DNA of 44,352 bases, from assembly GCA_019232985.1 (NCBI GenBank), contig JAFAMW010000035.1:1-44352 (forward strand). Direction: 5' to 3'. The notes beneath the pieces are model-generated. The model made no database searches. It saw only the letters and a program-made list of their open reading frames with translations, and had not been told where the DNA came from. The stretch is from Roseateles sp. (GTDB lineage: Bacteria; Pseudomonadota; Gammaproteobacteria; Burkholderiales; Burkholderiaceae). Shown here in pieces: positions 19,342 to 28,833 of this stretch. The position numbers and the translations under genes are program-made. Every line of letters starts with the position of its first letter. The first letter of the stretch is position 1.

Positions 19342-19671
19342 ATGGATTCGTACTACCAGCGCCACGTCTTCTTTTGCCTGAATCAGCGCGACAACGGCGA
19401 GAGCAGTTGCGGCGACCATGGTCCGCAGGCCGGCTTCGACCGCTGCAAGGCCCAGGTCAAGGCCGCGGGCCTCGCGGGCAAGGGCGGCGTGCGCGTGAAC
19501 AAGGCCGGCTGCCTCGACCGCTGCGCGGGCGGGCCCGTTGCCGTCGTCTACCCCGAGGCGGTCTGGTACACGTTTGTCGACGCGAGCGACATCGACGAGA
19601 TCGTCGACCGTCATCTCAAGCATGGCGAGGTCGTCGAGCGCCTCGTGCTGCCCGACCATGTCGGCCGCTGA
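19342..19671 (+). CDS. (2Fe-2S) ferredoxin domain protein, thioredoxin-like fold
   Basis: A 109-aa cytoplasmic protein with cysteines at 12, 23, 35, 57 and 61. Cys12-x10-Cys23 and Cys57-LDR-Cys61 fit the four-cysteine ligand set of thioredoxin-like [2Fe-2S] ferredoxins (NuoE/shethna type), with VNKAGCLDRCAGGP as the diagnostic block. The likely role is electron transfer or Fe-S sensing; the partner is unknown. The alpha/beta hydrolase gene follows within 20 bp, a pairing that suggests cotranscription. Confidence 0.88.
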   Translation: MDSYYQRHVFFCLNQRDNGESSCGDHGPQAGFDRCKAQVKAAGLAGKGGVRVNKAGCLDRCAGGPVAVVYPEAVWYTFVDASDIDEIVDRHLKHGEVVERLVLPDHVGR

Positions 19672-19689
19672 GCCGTGCCGGTCACGTCG

Positions 19690-20325
19690 ATGAACGCGCA
19701 GACCGAGAAGTTGCTGATCGCCGGCCCGGCCGGCGCGATCGAATGCGCGCTCGACCGCCCGGCCGACGGCCTGGCGTCGCGCGGCCTCGCGCTGATCTGC
19801 CACCCGAACCCGACCCAGGGCGGCACGCTCGACAACAAGGTCGTGCAGACGCTCGCGCGCGCGTTCCTGCAGCTGGGCCTGCGCACCGTGCGCTTCAACT
19901 TCCGCGGCGTCGGCCGCAGCGAAGGTTCGTGGGACGAAGGCCGCGGCGAAATCGACGACGCGGCCGCCGTGCTCGCCGCGCAGCAGGGCGCGGATGAGCC
20001 GCTCGTGCTCGCCGGCTTCTCGTTCGGCGGCTATGTCGCGTCGCGGCTCGCCCAGCGCCGCGACGCCGCCGGCGCGCCGGCGCGCCGCCTCGTGCTCGTC
20101 GGCCCCGCGACGAGCCGCTTCGACGTCGCGCCGACCGTGCCGGCCGACACCCTCGTGATCCACGGCGAGGTCGACGACGTCGTGCCGCTCGCCAGCGTGC
20201 TCGACTGGGCGCGGCCGCAGAGCCTGCCGGTCACCGTCGTGCCCGGCGTCGGCCATTTCTTCCACGGCCAGCTGCCGCTGCTGAAGAACCTCGTCGCCTC
20301 TTCCTTCACCGCTTTTCCGATCTGA
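19690..20325 (+). CDS. Alpha/beta hydrolase (COG2945-like)
   Basis: A 211-aa cytoplasmic protein. The nucleophile elbow is GFSFGG (Ser111); the probable acid is Asp162 (HGEVDDVVP) and the base His189 (PGVGHFFHG). ICHPNPTQGGT near residue 37 is the oxyanion-hole loop typical of this small dienelactone-hydrolase-like group. Substrate unknown. The start could also be the GTG at 19675 (five more residues); the ATG is used because similarity begins after it. dacC begins 7 bp downstream. Confidence 0.88.
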   Translation: MNAQTEKLLIAGPAGAIECALDRPADGLASRGLALICHPNPTQGGTLDNKVVQTLARAFLQLGLRTVRFNFRGVGRSEGSWDEGRGEIDDAAAVLAAQQGADEPLVLAGFSFGGYVASRLAQRRDAAGAPARRLVLVGPATSRFDVAPTVPADTLVIHGEVDDVVPLASVLDWARPQSLPVTVVPGVGHFFHGQLPLLKNLVASSFTAFPI

Positions 20326-20332
20326 AGTACCG

Positions 20333-21496
20333 ATGAAACGCTTTCTTGTCGCCGCCGTATTCAGCCTGAGCGCCGCCACCTCCGTCTGGGCGCAAGCGCC
20401 GCAGGCGCCCGAGATCGCCGCGCGCAACTACATCCTGATCGACATGACGGCGAACCACCGCGTGCTCGCCGAGCGCGACGCCGACGCGCCGCAGGACCCG
20501 GCCTCGCTGACCAAGCTCATGACGGCCTACATCGTCTTCAATGCGCTCAAGGACAAGCGCCTGACGCTCGAGCAGACGCTGCCGGTGTCCAAGCGCGCGT
20601 GGGAGGAGTCGCGCGGCGGCAGGAGCGGCGAGTCGGTGATGTTCATCGACACGACCATGACGCCGACCGTCGACCAGCTGCTGCGCGGCCTGATCGTGCA
20701 GTCGGGCGGCGACGCGGCCGTCGCGCTCGCCGAGGGCACGAGCGGCACGGTCGAGAACTTCGTCGCGGCGATGAACAAGCAGGCCGCGGCCTGGGGCCTG
20801 AAGAACACGCATTTCGTCAACGTCGGCGGCATGACCGACCCGAGCCACAAGAGCAGCGCGCGCGACGTCGCGGTGATCGCGATGCACATCATCGAGGACT
20901 ACCCGCAGTACTACGCGTACTACTCGCAGAAGGAATTCACCTTCAACAAGATCCGCCAGGGCAACCGCAACATCCTGCTCACGCGCGACCCGAGCGTCGA
21001 CGGCATGAAGACCGGCTACACCGAGGCGGCCGGCTACTGCCTGGTCGCGAGCAGCCATCGCGCGTTCCCGAACGGCGAGCGCCGCCTGCTCAGCGTCGTG
21101 ATGGGCACGGCGTCGAAGACGGCGCGCGCCGACGAGAGCCAGAAGCTCCTGAACTGGGGTTTCGCGGCCTGGGACGGCCTGCGCCTGTACGCGAAGGACC
21201 AGGCGATCGCGACCGTGCCGGTCTGGAAGGGCCAGGCGCCGACGGCCAAGCTCGGCGTGGCCGGCGCGGTCTTCGTCGACGTGCCGCGCGGCGAGAGCGC
21301 CGAGCTCAAGACCGAGATCCAGCACACCGAACCGCTCGTCGCGCCGCTCGTCGCAGGCCAGCGCGTCGGCACGCTCAAGGTCAGCACCAAGGCCGGCGCC
21401 CCCGTCGCCGAGGTGCCGCTGGTCGTTCAGCAGGACGTGCCGCAGGCCGGCCTGCTCGGCCGCGCCTGGGACGCTCTGCGGCTCTGGATCAAGTAA
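20333..21496 (+). CDS. dacC: D-alanyl-D-alanine carboxypeptidase (PBP5/6 family)
   Basis: A 387-aa periplasmic low-molecular-weight penicillin-binding protein. The signal peptide ends at SVWA-Q (residue 20). The S-x-x-K motif is SLTK (Ser58, Lys61) and the KTG motif is at 226-228 (GMKTGYT). The second motif, normally SGN, reads SGG (Ser124-Gly125-Gly126), an unusual loss of the Asn. The C-terminal PBP5_C domain and an amphipathic tail (GRAWDALRLWIK) for membrane attachment are present. It removes the terminal D-Ala from peptidoglycan pentapeptides. dat, which handles D-amino acids, follows 67 bp later. Confidence 0.95.
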   Translation: MKRFLVAAVFSLSAATSVWAQAPQAPEIAARNYILIDMTANHRVLAERDADAPQDPASLTKLMTAYIVFNALKDKRLTLEQTLPVSKRAWEESRGGRSGESVMFIDTTMTPTVDQLLRGLIVQSGGDAAVALAEGTSGTVENFVAAMNKQAAAWGLKNTHFVNVGGMTDPSHKSSARDVAVIAMHIIEDYPQYYAYYSQKEFTFNKIRQGNRNILLTRDPSVDGMKTGYTEAAGYCLVASSHRAFPNGERRLLSVVMGTASKTARADESQKLLNWGFAAWDGLRLYAKDQAIATVPVWKGQAPTAKLGVAGAVFVDVPRGESAELKTEIQHTEPLVAPLVAGQRVGTLKVSTKAGAPVAEVPLVVQQDVPQAGLLGRAWDALRLWIK

Positions 21497-21563
21497 CCAT
21501 CGGTGCCGTCGGGTGACAGCGGGGCATGCCGGGCTTAAGCTCGGGACCTAGCCCCCAGCCGCC

Positions 21564-22457
21564 ATGAACCTCATCGCCGACCTGCCCAGCTACCTCGACG
21601 GCGTGTTCCAGCCGCTCGGCGACGCGCGCGTCTCGCCGATGGACCGAGGCTTCCTGTTCGGCGACGGCGTCTACGAGCTGATTCCCGCCTACGGCGGGCG
21701 CCTGTTCCGCTTCGACGCGCACATGGACCGACTCGAGCATGGCCTGGCCCGGCTCGGCATTCGGAACCCGCTCACGCGCCCGCAATGGCTCGCGATGCTG
21801 CGCGAGCTCGTCGCCGGGCTGGCCGGCGTCGACCCGGCGCCGAACCAGGCGCTGTACCTGCAGGTCACCCGCGGCGTCGCGATGCGCTCGCACATGCTGC
21901 CGCCCGACCTGCCGCCGACGGTGTTCGCCTACGCGAACCGCCTCGTGCCGGTCGCCGACGCCGACCGCCACCAGGGCGTCGCCTGCGTGACCGCGCGCGA
22001 CTGCCGCTGGGAGCATGGCGACATCAAGAGCGTGTCGCTGCTCGGCAACGTGCTCGCGCGCCGCGTCGCGACCGAGGCCGGCGCGGCCGAGACCATCATG
22101 CTGCGCGAGGGCTTCCTGACCGAGGCCTCGAGCGCGAACGTCTGGATCGTCAGGGAGGGCGCGCTGCTCGGCCCGCCGCGCAGCGAGCATGTGCTCGAGG
22201 GCGTGCGCGCCGAACTGCTGCGCGAGCTCTGCGAGGAATGCGGCATCGCGTTCAACCGCTGTCCGGTCGCCGAGGCCGAGCTGTTCGGCGCCGACGAGAT
22301 CCTGCTGAGCTCGGCCGGGCGCGAGGTGCTCGCGGTCACGCGGCTCGACCGCGAGCCGGTCGGCCATGGCGCGCTGCACGGCAAGCCGGGCCCGGTCTAC
22401 GCGCGGCTCTACGAGGCCTACCAGCGCGCCAAATCCTCGCCATTGAACCTGATATGA
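21564..22457 (+). CDS. dat: D-amino acid aminotransferase (class IV, PLP-dependent)
   Basis: A 297-aa fold-type IV aminotransferase. The PLP lysine is Lys155 ([15 protein letters not shown]), and [13 protein letters not shown] is the class IV signature. [15 protein letters not shown] at the N-terminus is typical of D-alanine transaminases. It interconverts D-alanine/2-oxoglutarate with pyruvate/D-glutamate. Branched-chain aminotransferase or ADC lyase are less likely alternatives, given the adjacent dacC and the order dacC-dat-ybeD-lipB-lipA. The stop overlaps the next start (ATGA). Confidence 0.9.
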   Translation: MNLIADLPSYLDGVFQPLGDARVSPMDRGFLFGDGVYELIPAYGGRLFRFDAHMDRLEHGLARLGIRNPLTRPQWLAMLRELVAGLAGVDPAPNQALYLQVTRGVAMRSHMLPPDLPPTVFAYANRLVPVADADRHQGVACVTARDCRWEHGDIKSVSLLGNVLARRVATEAGAAETIMLREGFLTEASSANVWIVREGALLGPPRSEHVLEGVRAELLRELCEECGIAFNRCPVAEAELFGADEILLSSAGREVLAVTRLDREPVGHGALHGKPGPVYARLYEAYQRAKSSPLNLI

Positions 22458-22738
22458 ACCAGCCCCCCGAGATTCCGCCCGAACAATCGCTGATCGAATA
22501 CCCGTCGCGTTTCCCGATCAAGGTCATGGGCGCCCAGGTCGACGGCTTCGTCGAGGCGATCGTCATGGTCGCACGCCAGTTCGACCCCGAATTCGACGCC
22601 GCGACGGTCGAACGCCGGCCGAGCAGCAGCGGCAACTACCTGGGCCTGACGATCACCGTCACGGCGACGAGCCGCGAACAGCTCGACGAGCTCTACCGCA
22701 CCTTGACGACCCACCCCATGGTCAAGGTCGTGCTTTGA
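22454..22738 (+). CDS. ybeD: YbeD-like DUF493 family protein
   Basis: A 94-aa protein with an ACT-like fold expected from the family: [13 protein letters not shown] near the N-terminus and [17 protein letters not shown] followed by [18 protein letters not shown]. The biochemical role is unknown; the gene is usually found next to lipB, as here. It overlaps dat by 4 bp upstream and lipB by 4 bp downstream. Confidence 0.92.
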   Translation: MNQPPEIPPEQSLIEYPSRFPIKVMGAQVDGFVEAIVMVARQFDPEFDAATVERRPSSSGNYLGLTITVTATSREQLDELYRTLTTHPMVKVVL

Positions 22739-23397
22739 TCGTCAAGTCGATCCGACCGGCCGACTACGCCGCGACCGAGGCCGCGATGCGAGCGTTCAGC
22801 GAGGCGCGCGCCCCGGACACGCCCGACGAGCTGTGGCTGTGCGAGCACCCGCCGACGTACACCCAGGGCCTCGCGGGCAAGCCCGAGCACCTGCTGAACC
22901 CGGCCGGCATCCCGGTCGTGCAGACCAACCGCGGCGGCCAGGTCACCTACCATGGGCCGGGCCAGATCACCGCCTACCCGCTCGTCGACCTGCGGCGCCT
23001 CGGCATCTTCGTCAAGGAATACGTCTACCGGCTCGAGACCGCCGTGCTGCAGACGCTCGAGCATTTCGGCGTGACCGGCCACCGCGTCGCGGGCGCGCCG
23101 GGCATCTACGTGCGCCTGGCCGACCCGGGCGGACATGCCCAGCTGCGCGGTCCCGCGCGCGACCCGTTCGAGGGCCTCGGCAAGGTCGCTGCGCTGGGCA
23201 TCAAGGTCACGCGCCACTGCGCCTACCACGGCGTCGCGCTCAACGTCGCGATGGACCTCAAGCCCTTTGCCGGCATCAACCCATGCGGCTACGCGGGGCT
23301 CGAGACGGTGGACCTCCTAAAATTGGGCGTTCACACGGATTGGCCGACCGTCGCGGCCACCTTTGGCGCGCGCCTTGCGGCGCAGCTGAGCCCTTAA
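22735..23397 (+). CDS. lipB: Octanoyl-[acyl carrier protein]:protein N-octanoyltransferase LipB
   Basis: A 220-aa cytoplasmic enzyme that transfers octanoate from ACP to lipoyl domains. The signature [12 protein letters not shown] is at 66-77, and the catalytic pair is Lys150 ([10 protein letters not shown]) and Cys184 (GINPCGY). A short insertion of about 15 residues before Lys150 is richer in Gly/Pro than usual. The start is a TTG that overlaps the ybeD stop (TTGA); no ATG or GTG lies nearby in frame, so translation probably depends on coupling to ybeD. Confidence 0.95.
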   Translation: MIVKSIRPADYAATEAAMRAFSEARAPDTPDELWLCEHPPTYTQGLAGKPEHLLNPAGIPVVQTNRGGQVTYHGPGQITAYPLVDLRRLGIFVKEYVYRLETAVLQTLEHFGVTGHRVAGAPGIYVRLADPGGHAQLRGPARDPFEGLGKVAALGIKVTRHCAYHGVALNVAMDLKPFAGINPCGYAGLETVDLLKLGVHTDWPTVAATFGARLAAQLSP

Positions 23398-23412
23398 AAA
23401 GAATTGCCGACC

Positions 23413-24420
23413 ATGGCCACCGAAAACGTCACCCACGAAGCCGCGAGCGCCGCGCAGTACGACGCGTCCGCGAAGCAGAAGTCCCAGGCCAAGACCGCGC
23501 GCATCCCGATCAAGATCGTGCCGGCCGAGGTGCTCAAGAAGCCCGACTGGATCCGCGTCAAGGCCGGCAGCCCGACCACGCGCTTCTACGAGATCAAGCA
23601 GATCCTGCGCGAGCACAAGCTGCATACCGTCTGCGAGGAAGCGTCCTGCCCGAACATCGGCGAGTGCTTCGGCAAGGGCACGGCGACCTTCATGATCATG
23701 GGCGACAAATGCACGCGGCGCTGCCCGTTCTGCGATGTCGGCCACGGCCGCCCGGACCCGCTCGACGCCGACGAGCCGCTCAACCTCGCGAAGACGATCG
23801 CCGCGCTCAAGCTCAGCTATGTCGTGATCACGAGCGTCGACCGCGACGACCTGCGCGACGGCGGCGCCGGCCATTTCGCCGAGTGCATCCGCAAGGTCCG
23901 CGAGCTGAGCCCGACGACGCAGATCGAGGTGCTCGTGCCCGACTTCCGCGGCCGCGTGGACCGCGCGCTCGACATCCTCAAGGCCGCGCCGCCCGACGTG
24001 ATGAACCACAACCTCGAGACCGCGCCGCGCCTCTACAAGGAAGCGCGCCCGGGTTCCGACTACGCCTTCAGCCTGAACCTGCTCAAGCGCTTCAAGCAGG
24101 CCGTGCCGGGCGTGCCGACCAAGAGCGGCATCATGGTCGGCCTCGGCGAGACCGACGAGGAGATCCTCGCCGTGATGCGCGACATGCGCGCCCACGACAT
24201 CGACATGCTGACGATCGGCCAGTACCTCGCGCCGAGCGGCCACCACCTGCCGGTGCGCCGCTACGTCCACCCCGACACCTTCAAGATGTTCGAGGCCGAG
24301 GCCTACAAGATGGGCTTCAGCCACGCGGCCGTCGGCGCGATGGTGCGCTCGAGCTACCACGCCGACCAGCAGGCGCACCAGGCCAGCGAGAACGCGGCGG
24401 CCAGGGCCGGCGCGGCCTGA
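23413..24420 (+). CDS. lipA: Lipoyl synthase (radical SAM)
   Basis: A 335-aa enzyme that inserts two sulfurs into octanoyl-protein to make lipoate. The auxiliary cluster ligands are Cys74, Cys79 and Cys85 ([12 protein letters not shown]), the radical SAM CxxxCxxC ligands are Cys100, Cys104 and Cys107, and the C-terminal RSSYHAD supplies the serine ligand. The N-terminal ~40 residues are a low-complexity extension usual for this order. It starts 15 bp after lipB, completing the lipoate pathway. Confidence 0.98.
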   Translation: MATENVTHEAASAAQYDASAKQKSQAKTARIPIKIVPAEVLKKPDWIRVKAGSPTTRFYEIKQILREHKLHTVCEEASCPNIGECFGKGTATFMIMGDKCTRRCPFCDVGHGRPDPLDADEPLNLAKTIAALKLSYVVITSVDRDDLRDGGAGHFAECIRKVRELSPTTQIEVLVPDFRGRVDRALDILKAAPPDVMNHNLETAPRLYKEARPGSDYAFSLNLLKRFKQAVPGVPTKSGIMVGLGETDEEILAVMRDMRAHDIDMLTIGQYLAPSGHHLPVRRYVHPDTFKMFEAEAYKMGFSHAAVGAMVRSSYHADQQAHQASENAAARAGAA

Positions 24421-24439
24421 GGCCCGGGCGGTCGGCGCG

Positions 24440-25288
24440 ATGAACCGCCGCATCGCCTGCCCGCAATGCGCGGCGCCGATGGACGGCTTCGCGCTCGAGG
24501 GCCATTACGGCCAGCCCGTGCCGACCGACCTGTGCGGGCATTGCAACCTGCTGTGGTTCGACGCGTTCGAGTCGGTCAATCTGTCGGGCCTCGGCTGGGT
24601 CCAGCTGCTGCGCCGCATGCAGATCGCGACGGCGACGCCGACCGAGCCGCTGCGCCCGGCGCTCGACTGCCCGCGCTGCGCCAGCGCGCTCAAGCTCGTC
24701 CACAACCAGTCGCGCGCCGGCCGTTTCGGCGAGCTCGAGTGCCCGCGCTGCCGCGGCAACCTCGCGAGCTTCGCGCTGCTGCTCGCGCGCTGCGGGCTCG
24801 TGCGGCCGCTGTCGAAGCGCGACCTCGACACGCTCGCGCTCGAAGGGCGCGAGGCGAGCTGCCTGAACTGCGGCGCGGGCCTCGCGCGCGAGCGATGCGC
24901 GACGCCCGACGCGAGCGAGGCGCGCTGCCCCTGGTGCACGAGCCCGCTGCTCGCGATCGACATGCCGCGCTTCGTCGACGTGCTGCTGCGCCGCCACGCC
25001 GAGAACCTGCCGCGCGAGGGCCGGCGTCTCGCCTGGGCCTGCCGCGGCTGCGGCGCGCCGCTCGAGCCCACGCATAGCGCGGCCTGCGTGCAATGCGGGC
25101 ATTGGGTCGTCGTGCCCTCGCTCGTCGACCTGCGGCCCGTGCTCGACGCCGTCGAGCCGCAGCTGCACGCGGCGTCGCGGCGCGGCGCGCGGCCGCATAT
25201 CAGCGCCCGGCGCCGCGGCGACTGGCGCGAGACCGCGCTCGCGCGCTACCTGCTGCGCCTGGGCGAGTGGCTCGGCGGCGGCGGCTGA
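24440..25288 (+). CDS. Hypothetical multi-zinc-ribbon protein
   Basis: Encodes 282 aa with serial cysteine pairs. The first unit (Cys7/Cys10 and Cys31/Cys34 followed by NLLWFD) fits the zf-TFIIB ribbon (CPxC...CxxC...WFD). Further pairs are CPRC with CPRC, CLNC with CPWC, and CRGC with CVQC, so four ribbons are likely. No catalytic domain is seen. It lies 19 bp after lipA and is convergent with the chemoreceptor gene. A role as a structural or nucleic-acid or metal-binding protein is possible; I cannot assign a function. Confidence 0.85.
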   Translation: MNRRIACPQCAAPMDGFALEGHYGQPVPTDLCGHCNLLWFDAFESVNLSGLGWVQLLRRMQIATATPTEPLRPALDCPRCASALKLVHNQSRAGRFGELECPRCRGNLASFALLLARCGLVRPLSKRDLDTLALEGREASCLNCGAGLARERCATPDASEARCPWCTSPLLAIDMPRFVDVLLRRHAENLPREGRRLAWACRGCGAPLEPTHSAACVQCGHWVVVPSLVDLRPVLDAVEPQLHAASRRGARPHISARRRGDWRETALARYLLRLGEWLGGGG

Positions 25289-25312
25289 CGCGGCGCGCCG
25301 CCGCGCCGGTCT

Positions 25313-27142
25313 TCAGAACGTCGCCCAGTCGTCGCTGTCGCCGCCGGCAACGGCGGTGCGGCGCTGCGCGGCCGCGTCGCCTGCTTCGTGCCGGGCCTGC
25401 AGCGGCGTCGCGGCAGGCTGGGCCGGGCGGGCGGGCCTGGACGAACCCGCCGCGGCGACCGGCCGCGAGGTCGTGCGCGCGGCGTCGAGCGCCGCGGCCG
25501 CGGCCGCCTGCGGCGCGGCGTGCGCCGCCGGCCTGTGGGGCAGCGTCCGCTGCGGACGGTGGTGGCGCTGCTGCGCGGCGTCGGCGCCGAGTTTGAACGC
25601 GCTGACCGCGTCGACGAGCTCGTGGGCCTGGCGGCTCAGGTGCGTCGCGGCCGCGGCCATCTGCTCGACGAGCGCGGCGTTCTGCTGCGTCGTCCGGTCC
25701 ATCTGCGTGACGGCCTGGCCGACCTGACCGACCCCGCTGCTCTGCTCGGAGCTCGCCGCGCTGATCTCGCCCATGATGTCGGTGACACGGCGGATGCTCG
25801 AGACCACGTCGCCCATCGTCGTGCCGGCGCGGTCGACGAGCTCGGTGCCCTGCTCGACGCGCTCGACGCTGGTCGTGATCAGCGACTTGATTTGCTTCGC
25901 TGCCTCGGCCGAGCGTTGCGCGAGCAGGCGCACCTCGCCCGCGACGACCGCGAAGCCGCGGCCCTGTTCGCCGGCGCGCGCGGCTTCCACGGCCGCGTTG
26001 AGCGCGAGGATATTGGTCTGGAACGCGATGCCGTCGATCGTGCCGATGATGTCGACGATCTTCCGGGAGCTCTCGCTGATGCCGCGCATCGTCTCGACGA
26101 CCCGCGAGACGACCTCGCCGCCCTGCACGGCGACCTCGCTCGCATTGAGCGCGAGCTGGTTGGCCTGGCGCGCGTTGTCGGCGTTCTGGCGCACGGTCGA
26201 GCCGAGCTGCTCCATGCTCGACGCGGTCTGCTGCAGCGCGCTCGCCTGGCGCTCGGTGCGCGTCGACAGATCCTGGTTGCCCTGGGCGATCTCGCCGCTC
26301 GCGTTCGACACCGACTCGCTGCCCTGGCGCACCGTGCCGACGAGCTTGACGAGGTTGCCCTGCATGGTGCCGAGCGCGTCGAGCAGGTGGCCGAACTCGT
26401 CGTCGCGCGTGACCTCGATCGTGCCGCTGAGGTCGCCGCCGGCGACGCGCGAGACGACGCCGACCGCCTGCTCGAGCGGTCGCATGACGGCCGGGATGAT
26501 GAACCAGGCCGCGCCGATCGCGATGCCGATCACGATCGCGCAATAGGCGATCAGGCGCCACTTGCGCGCGTCGTAGCTGGCCTGCGCGTCGGCGACGATC
26601 TCCTTCGAGCGCGCGATGTTGTAGTCGTTGTAGTCGTCGGTCGCCTTGGTCAGCGCGGCGAGCAGCGGCCGGCACTGCTTGTCCATCTTCTCGATTGCGC
26701 CGGCCTGGTCGCCCGCGAGCACCTTGCCGACGATGTCGAGCGCGACCGGCTCGTACTGGCCCTCGATGCGCACGATCTCGGCGATCCTGCCCTTGGCCGC
26801 GTCGGTCACGCCTTCGGCCTGCGCCAGCTCCTTGAGCCGGGCCAGGCGCGTGCGCACGTCGCCGACGGCCTTCTCGACCGAGGCCATCTCGATCGCCTTG
26901 TCCTCGGGCGTCGTCACGAGCACGAGGTTGCGCGCGGCGATCGCGCGCACGTCGATCGACTCGCGCACCATGTGCGTCGCGGTCGAGCGCTGCGCGATGC
27001 CGTCGATATAGCCGCGGAACGCGTCGTTGGCCTGACTCATCTCGCGGACGACGACGCCGCAGATGAGCGTGACCAAGGCGATCAGGATGCCGAACGCGAG
27101 CAGCAGCTTGGTGCGGATCGTCATTGCTTTTTGCATGGCCAT
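25313..27142 (-). CDS. Methyl-accepting chemotaxis protein
   Basis: A 609-aa chemoreceptor: TM1 at ~11-28, a periplasmic four-helix-bundle ligand domain (~30-195), TM2 at ~200-220, HAMP (~222-275) and the signalling domain with the hairpin tip EISAA upstream region and the conserved [20 protein letters not shown] stretch. The C-terminal ~110 residues are Ala/Pro/His-rich and end in DDWATF, which fits the xWxxF tether for CheR/CheB. The ATG at 27142 has GAGGAG 7 nt upstream. The 286-bp upstream gap (27143-27428) shows no gene, and I could not find a flagellar sigma28 promoter in it. Ligand unknown. Confidence 0.95.
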   Translation of the reverse strand: MAMQKAMTIRTKLLLAFGILIALVTLICGVVVREMSQANDAFRGYIDGIAQRSTATHMVRESIDVRAIAARNLVLVTTPEDKAIEMASVEKAVGDVRTRLARLKELAQAEGVTDAAKGRIAEIVRIEGQYEPVALDIVGKVLAGDQAGAIEKMDKQCRPLLAALTKATDDYNDYNIARSKEIVADAQASYDARKWRLIAYCAIVIGIAIGAAWFIIPAVMRPLEQAVGVVSRVAGGDLSGTIEVTRDDEFGHLLDALGTMQGNLVKLVGTVRQGSESVSNASGEIAQGNQDLSTRTERQASALQQTASSMEQLGSTVRQNADNARQANQLALNASEVAVQGGEVVSRVVETMRGISESSRKIVDIIGTIDGIAFQTNILALNAAVEAARAGEQGRGFAVVAGEVRLLAQRSAEAAKQIKSLITTSVERVEQGTELVDRAGTTMGDVVSSIRRVTDIMGEISAASSEQSSGVGQVGQAVTQMDRTTQQNAALVEQMAAAATHLSRQAHELVDAVSAFKLGADAAQQRHHRPQRTLPHRPAAHAAPQAAAAAALDAARTTSRPVAAAGSSRPARPAQPAATPLQARHEAGDAAAQRRTAVAGGDSDDWATF

Positions 27143-27428
27143 GCGAAAACTCCTCGAGATGACAAGGACGGATGACCACGCGCCGGGCCTCGCGACGGGA
27201 CGCGACGCGGCGGCGCGTGCGCGACGCCGACGGCGTCGCCTTCGCAAACAAAATAGCCCGATTTCCCTGCGGCTGCCCCGGGGCGGGTGGCGCCGTTTAT
27301 CTGCTGCTGTCTTGCCCCGTGCCGACGGGCCCGCTCTGGTCGGACCCATGGTCGCGCGAGGCCGCGCAGCTGGGGTTATTGAAGCACGAATGGCCGGCGC
27401 GCGAAACTATCCCGCGCCGCCTTCCGTG

Positions 27429-28829
27429 CTACCAGCGCCCGGCGATGTTCTTCAACAACGTGTCGAGCGCGGTCAGGCGGTTGCTCTGTACCGTGAGCAG
27501 CGACTGCTCGGCCTGCAGCAGCGCGGTCTGCGCGGTCACGACATTCAGATAGCTGACAGTGCCGGCGCGGTACTGGTCCATCGTCAGGTCGAGGTTGGCC
27601 GCGGCGGCGGCGCGCGCCTGGTCCTGCAGCGTTGCTTCGGTCGCGAGATGGTCGGCTTGCACCAGGTTGTCTTCGACCTCTTGCAAAGCCGTCAGCACGG
27701 TCTGGCGGTAGGTCGCCGTCGCGGCGTCGGCGCTCGCGCGCGCTTGCGCGCTCGCCAACTGGTGCTGGCCGCCGTCGAGGATGGTCTGGGTCAGCGTCGC
27801 GCCGAGCGACCAGACCAGGTTCGGCGCACTGATCAGCTGGCTCATCGAGCTGTGGCGCCAGCCGCCGGTCGCCGCCAGGTCGATCGCCGGGAAGAAGGCC
27901 GCGTCGGCGACGCCGATCTGCAGGTAGGCCGCGACGACGCGCGCGCGCGCCGCACCGATGTCGGGGCGGCGCTCGAGCAGCGTCGACGGCAGGAACGCCG
28001 GCAGCTCGGGCGCGCCGGGCAGGGCCTCGGCCGGCGCGAGCGCGAAGGTCGACGGCGACTCGCCGAGCAGCACCGCGAGCGCGTGCTCGTAGGTCGCACG
28101 CTGGGTCTTCGCCTCGAGCGCCTGGGCGCGCGTCGTGTTGACCTGGGTCTCGGCCTGCAGCACGTCGGTGCGCGCGGCGACGCCGCTGTCGAAGCGCGCG
28201 CGCGTGAGGTCGAGCGAGCGCTGGTAGGCGGCGACGCTGCGGTCGAGCAGCGCGGCCTGGAGTTCGGCCGAGCGCAGCGAGAAATAGGTCTGAGCGAGCA
28301 GGGCCTGGGCCGACAGGCGCGCGGCCGCAAGGTCGCCGCGGCTCGCCTGGTAGTCGGCCCGGGCCGCGTCGGCAGCCTGGCCGAGGCGGTCCCAGAGGTC
28401 GATCTCCCAGCCGGCCGTGAGGCCGAGGTTCACGCTGTTCGACGGGTTGCTGCCGTTCGCGACGGCCTGGCCGCCGTTGCCCGAGACCGCGTTGCGGTTG
28501 CGCGTGCCGCCGAGGCTCGCACTGAGCGTCGGCAGCAGCGCGGCGTGGCTCGCCGTGACGGTCGCGAGCGCGCTCGCGACCTGGCTCGCCGAGACCTTGA
28601 GGTTCTCGTTGCCGATCACGAGGCGCTGCTCGAGCTCGTCGAGCACCGGGTCCTTGAACAGCTGCCACCAGGCCTCTGGCGCCGGCTCGGCCGCGACCGC
28701 GGGTTGCCACAGCGCGTCTTCCTTGAACTGCGCCGGCGGCTTGGCCGGGGCCGGCGGGTCGACGCGCGTGACGGCGCAGCCGCCGAGCAGCAGGACGAGC
28801 GCGAGGGAGACGGAGGTCAGCTTGAACAT
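27429..28829 (-). CDS. RND efflux outer-membrane lipoprotein (NodT/OprM family)
   Basis: Encodes 466 aa. The lipobox LGGC (Cys18) predicts a lipid-anchored outer-membrane protein. Two OEP repeats are visible (from ~45 and ~260), and typical family stretches include WWQLFKDPVLDEL, WEIDLWDRLG, LLERRPDI and YRAGTVSYLNVVTAQ. It forms the TolC-like trimeric duct for the adjacent pump. It is the last gene of the four-gene unit and starts 4 bp after the preceding permease stop. Confidence 0.96.
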   Translation of the reverse strand: MFKLTSVSLALVLLLGGCAVTRVDPPAPAKPPAQFKEDALWQPAVAAEPAPEAWWQLFKDPVLDELEQRLVIGNENLKVSASQVASALATVTASHAALLPTLSASLGGTRNRNAVSGNGGQAVANGSNPSNSVNLGLTAGWEIDLWDRLGQAADAARADYQASRGDLAAARLSAQALLAQTYFSLRSAELQAALLDRSVAAYQRSLDLTRARFDSGVAARTDVLQAETQVNTTRAQALEAKTQRATYEHALAVLLGESPSTFALAPAEALPGAPELPAFLPSTLLERRPDIGAARARVVAAYLQIGVADAAFFPAIDLAATGGWRHSSMSQLISAPNLVWSLGATLTQTILDGGQHQLASAQARASADAATATYRQTVLTALQEVEDNLVQADHLATEATLQDQARAAAAANLDLTMDQYRAGTVSYLNVVTAQTALLQAEQSLLTVQSNRLTALDTLLKNIAGRW

Positions 28830-28833
28830 GGTG

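Noticed and set aside
27143..27428. A sigma28-type promoter for the chemoreceptor
   Set aside because: No TAAA-N15-GCCGATAA-like match on the minus strand.
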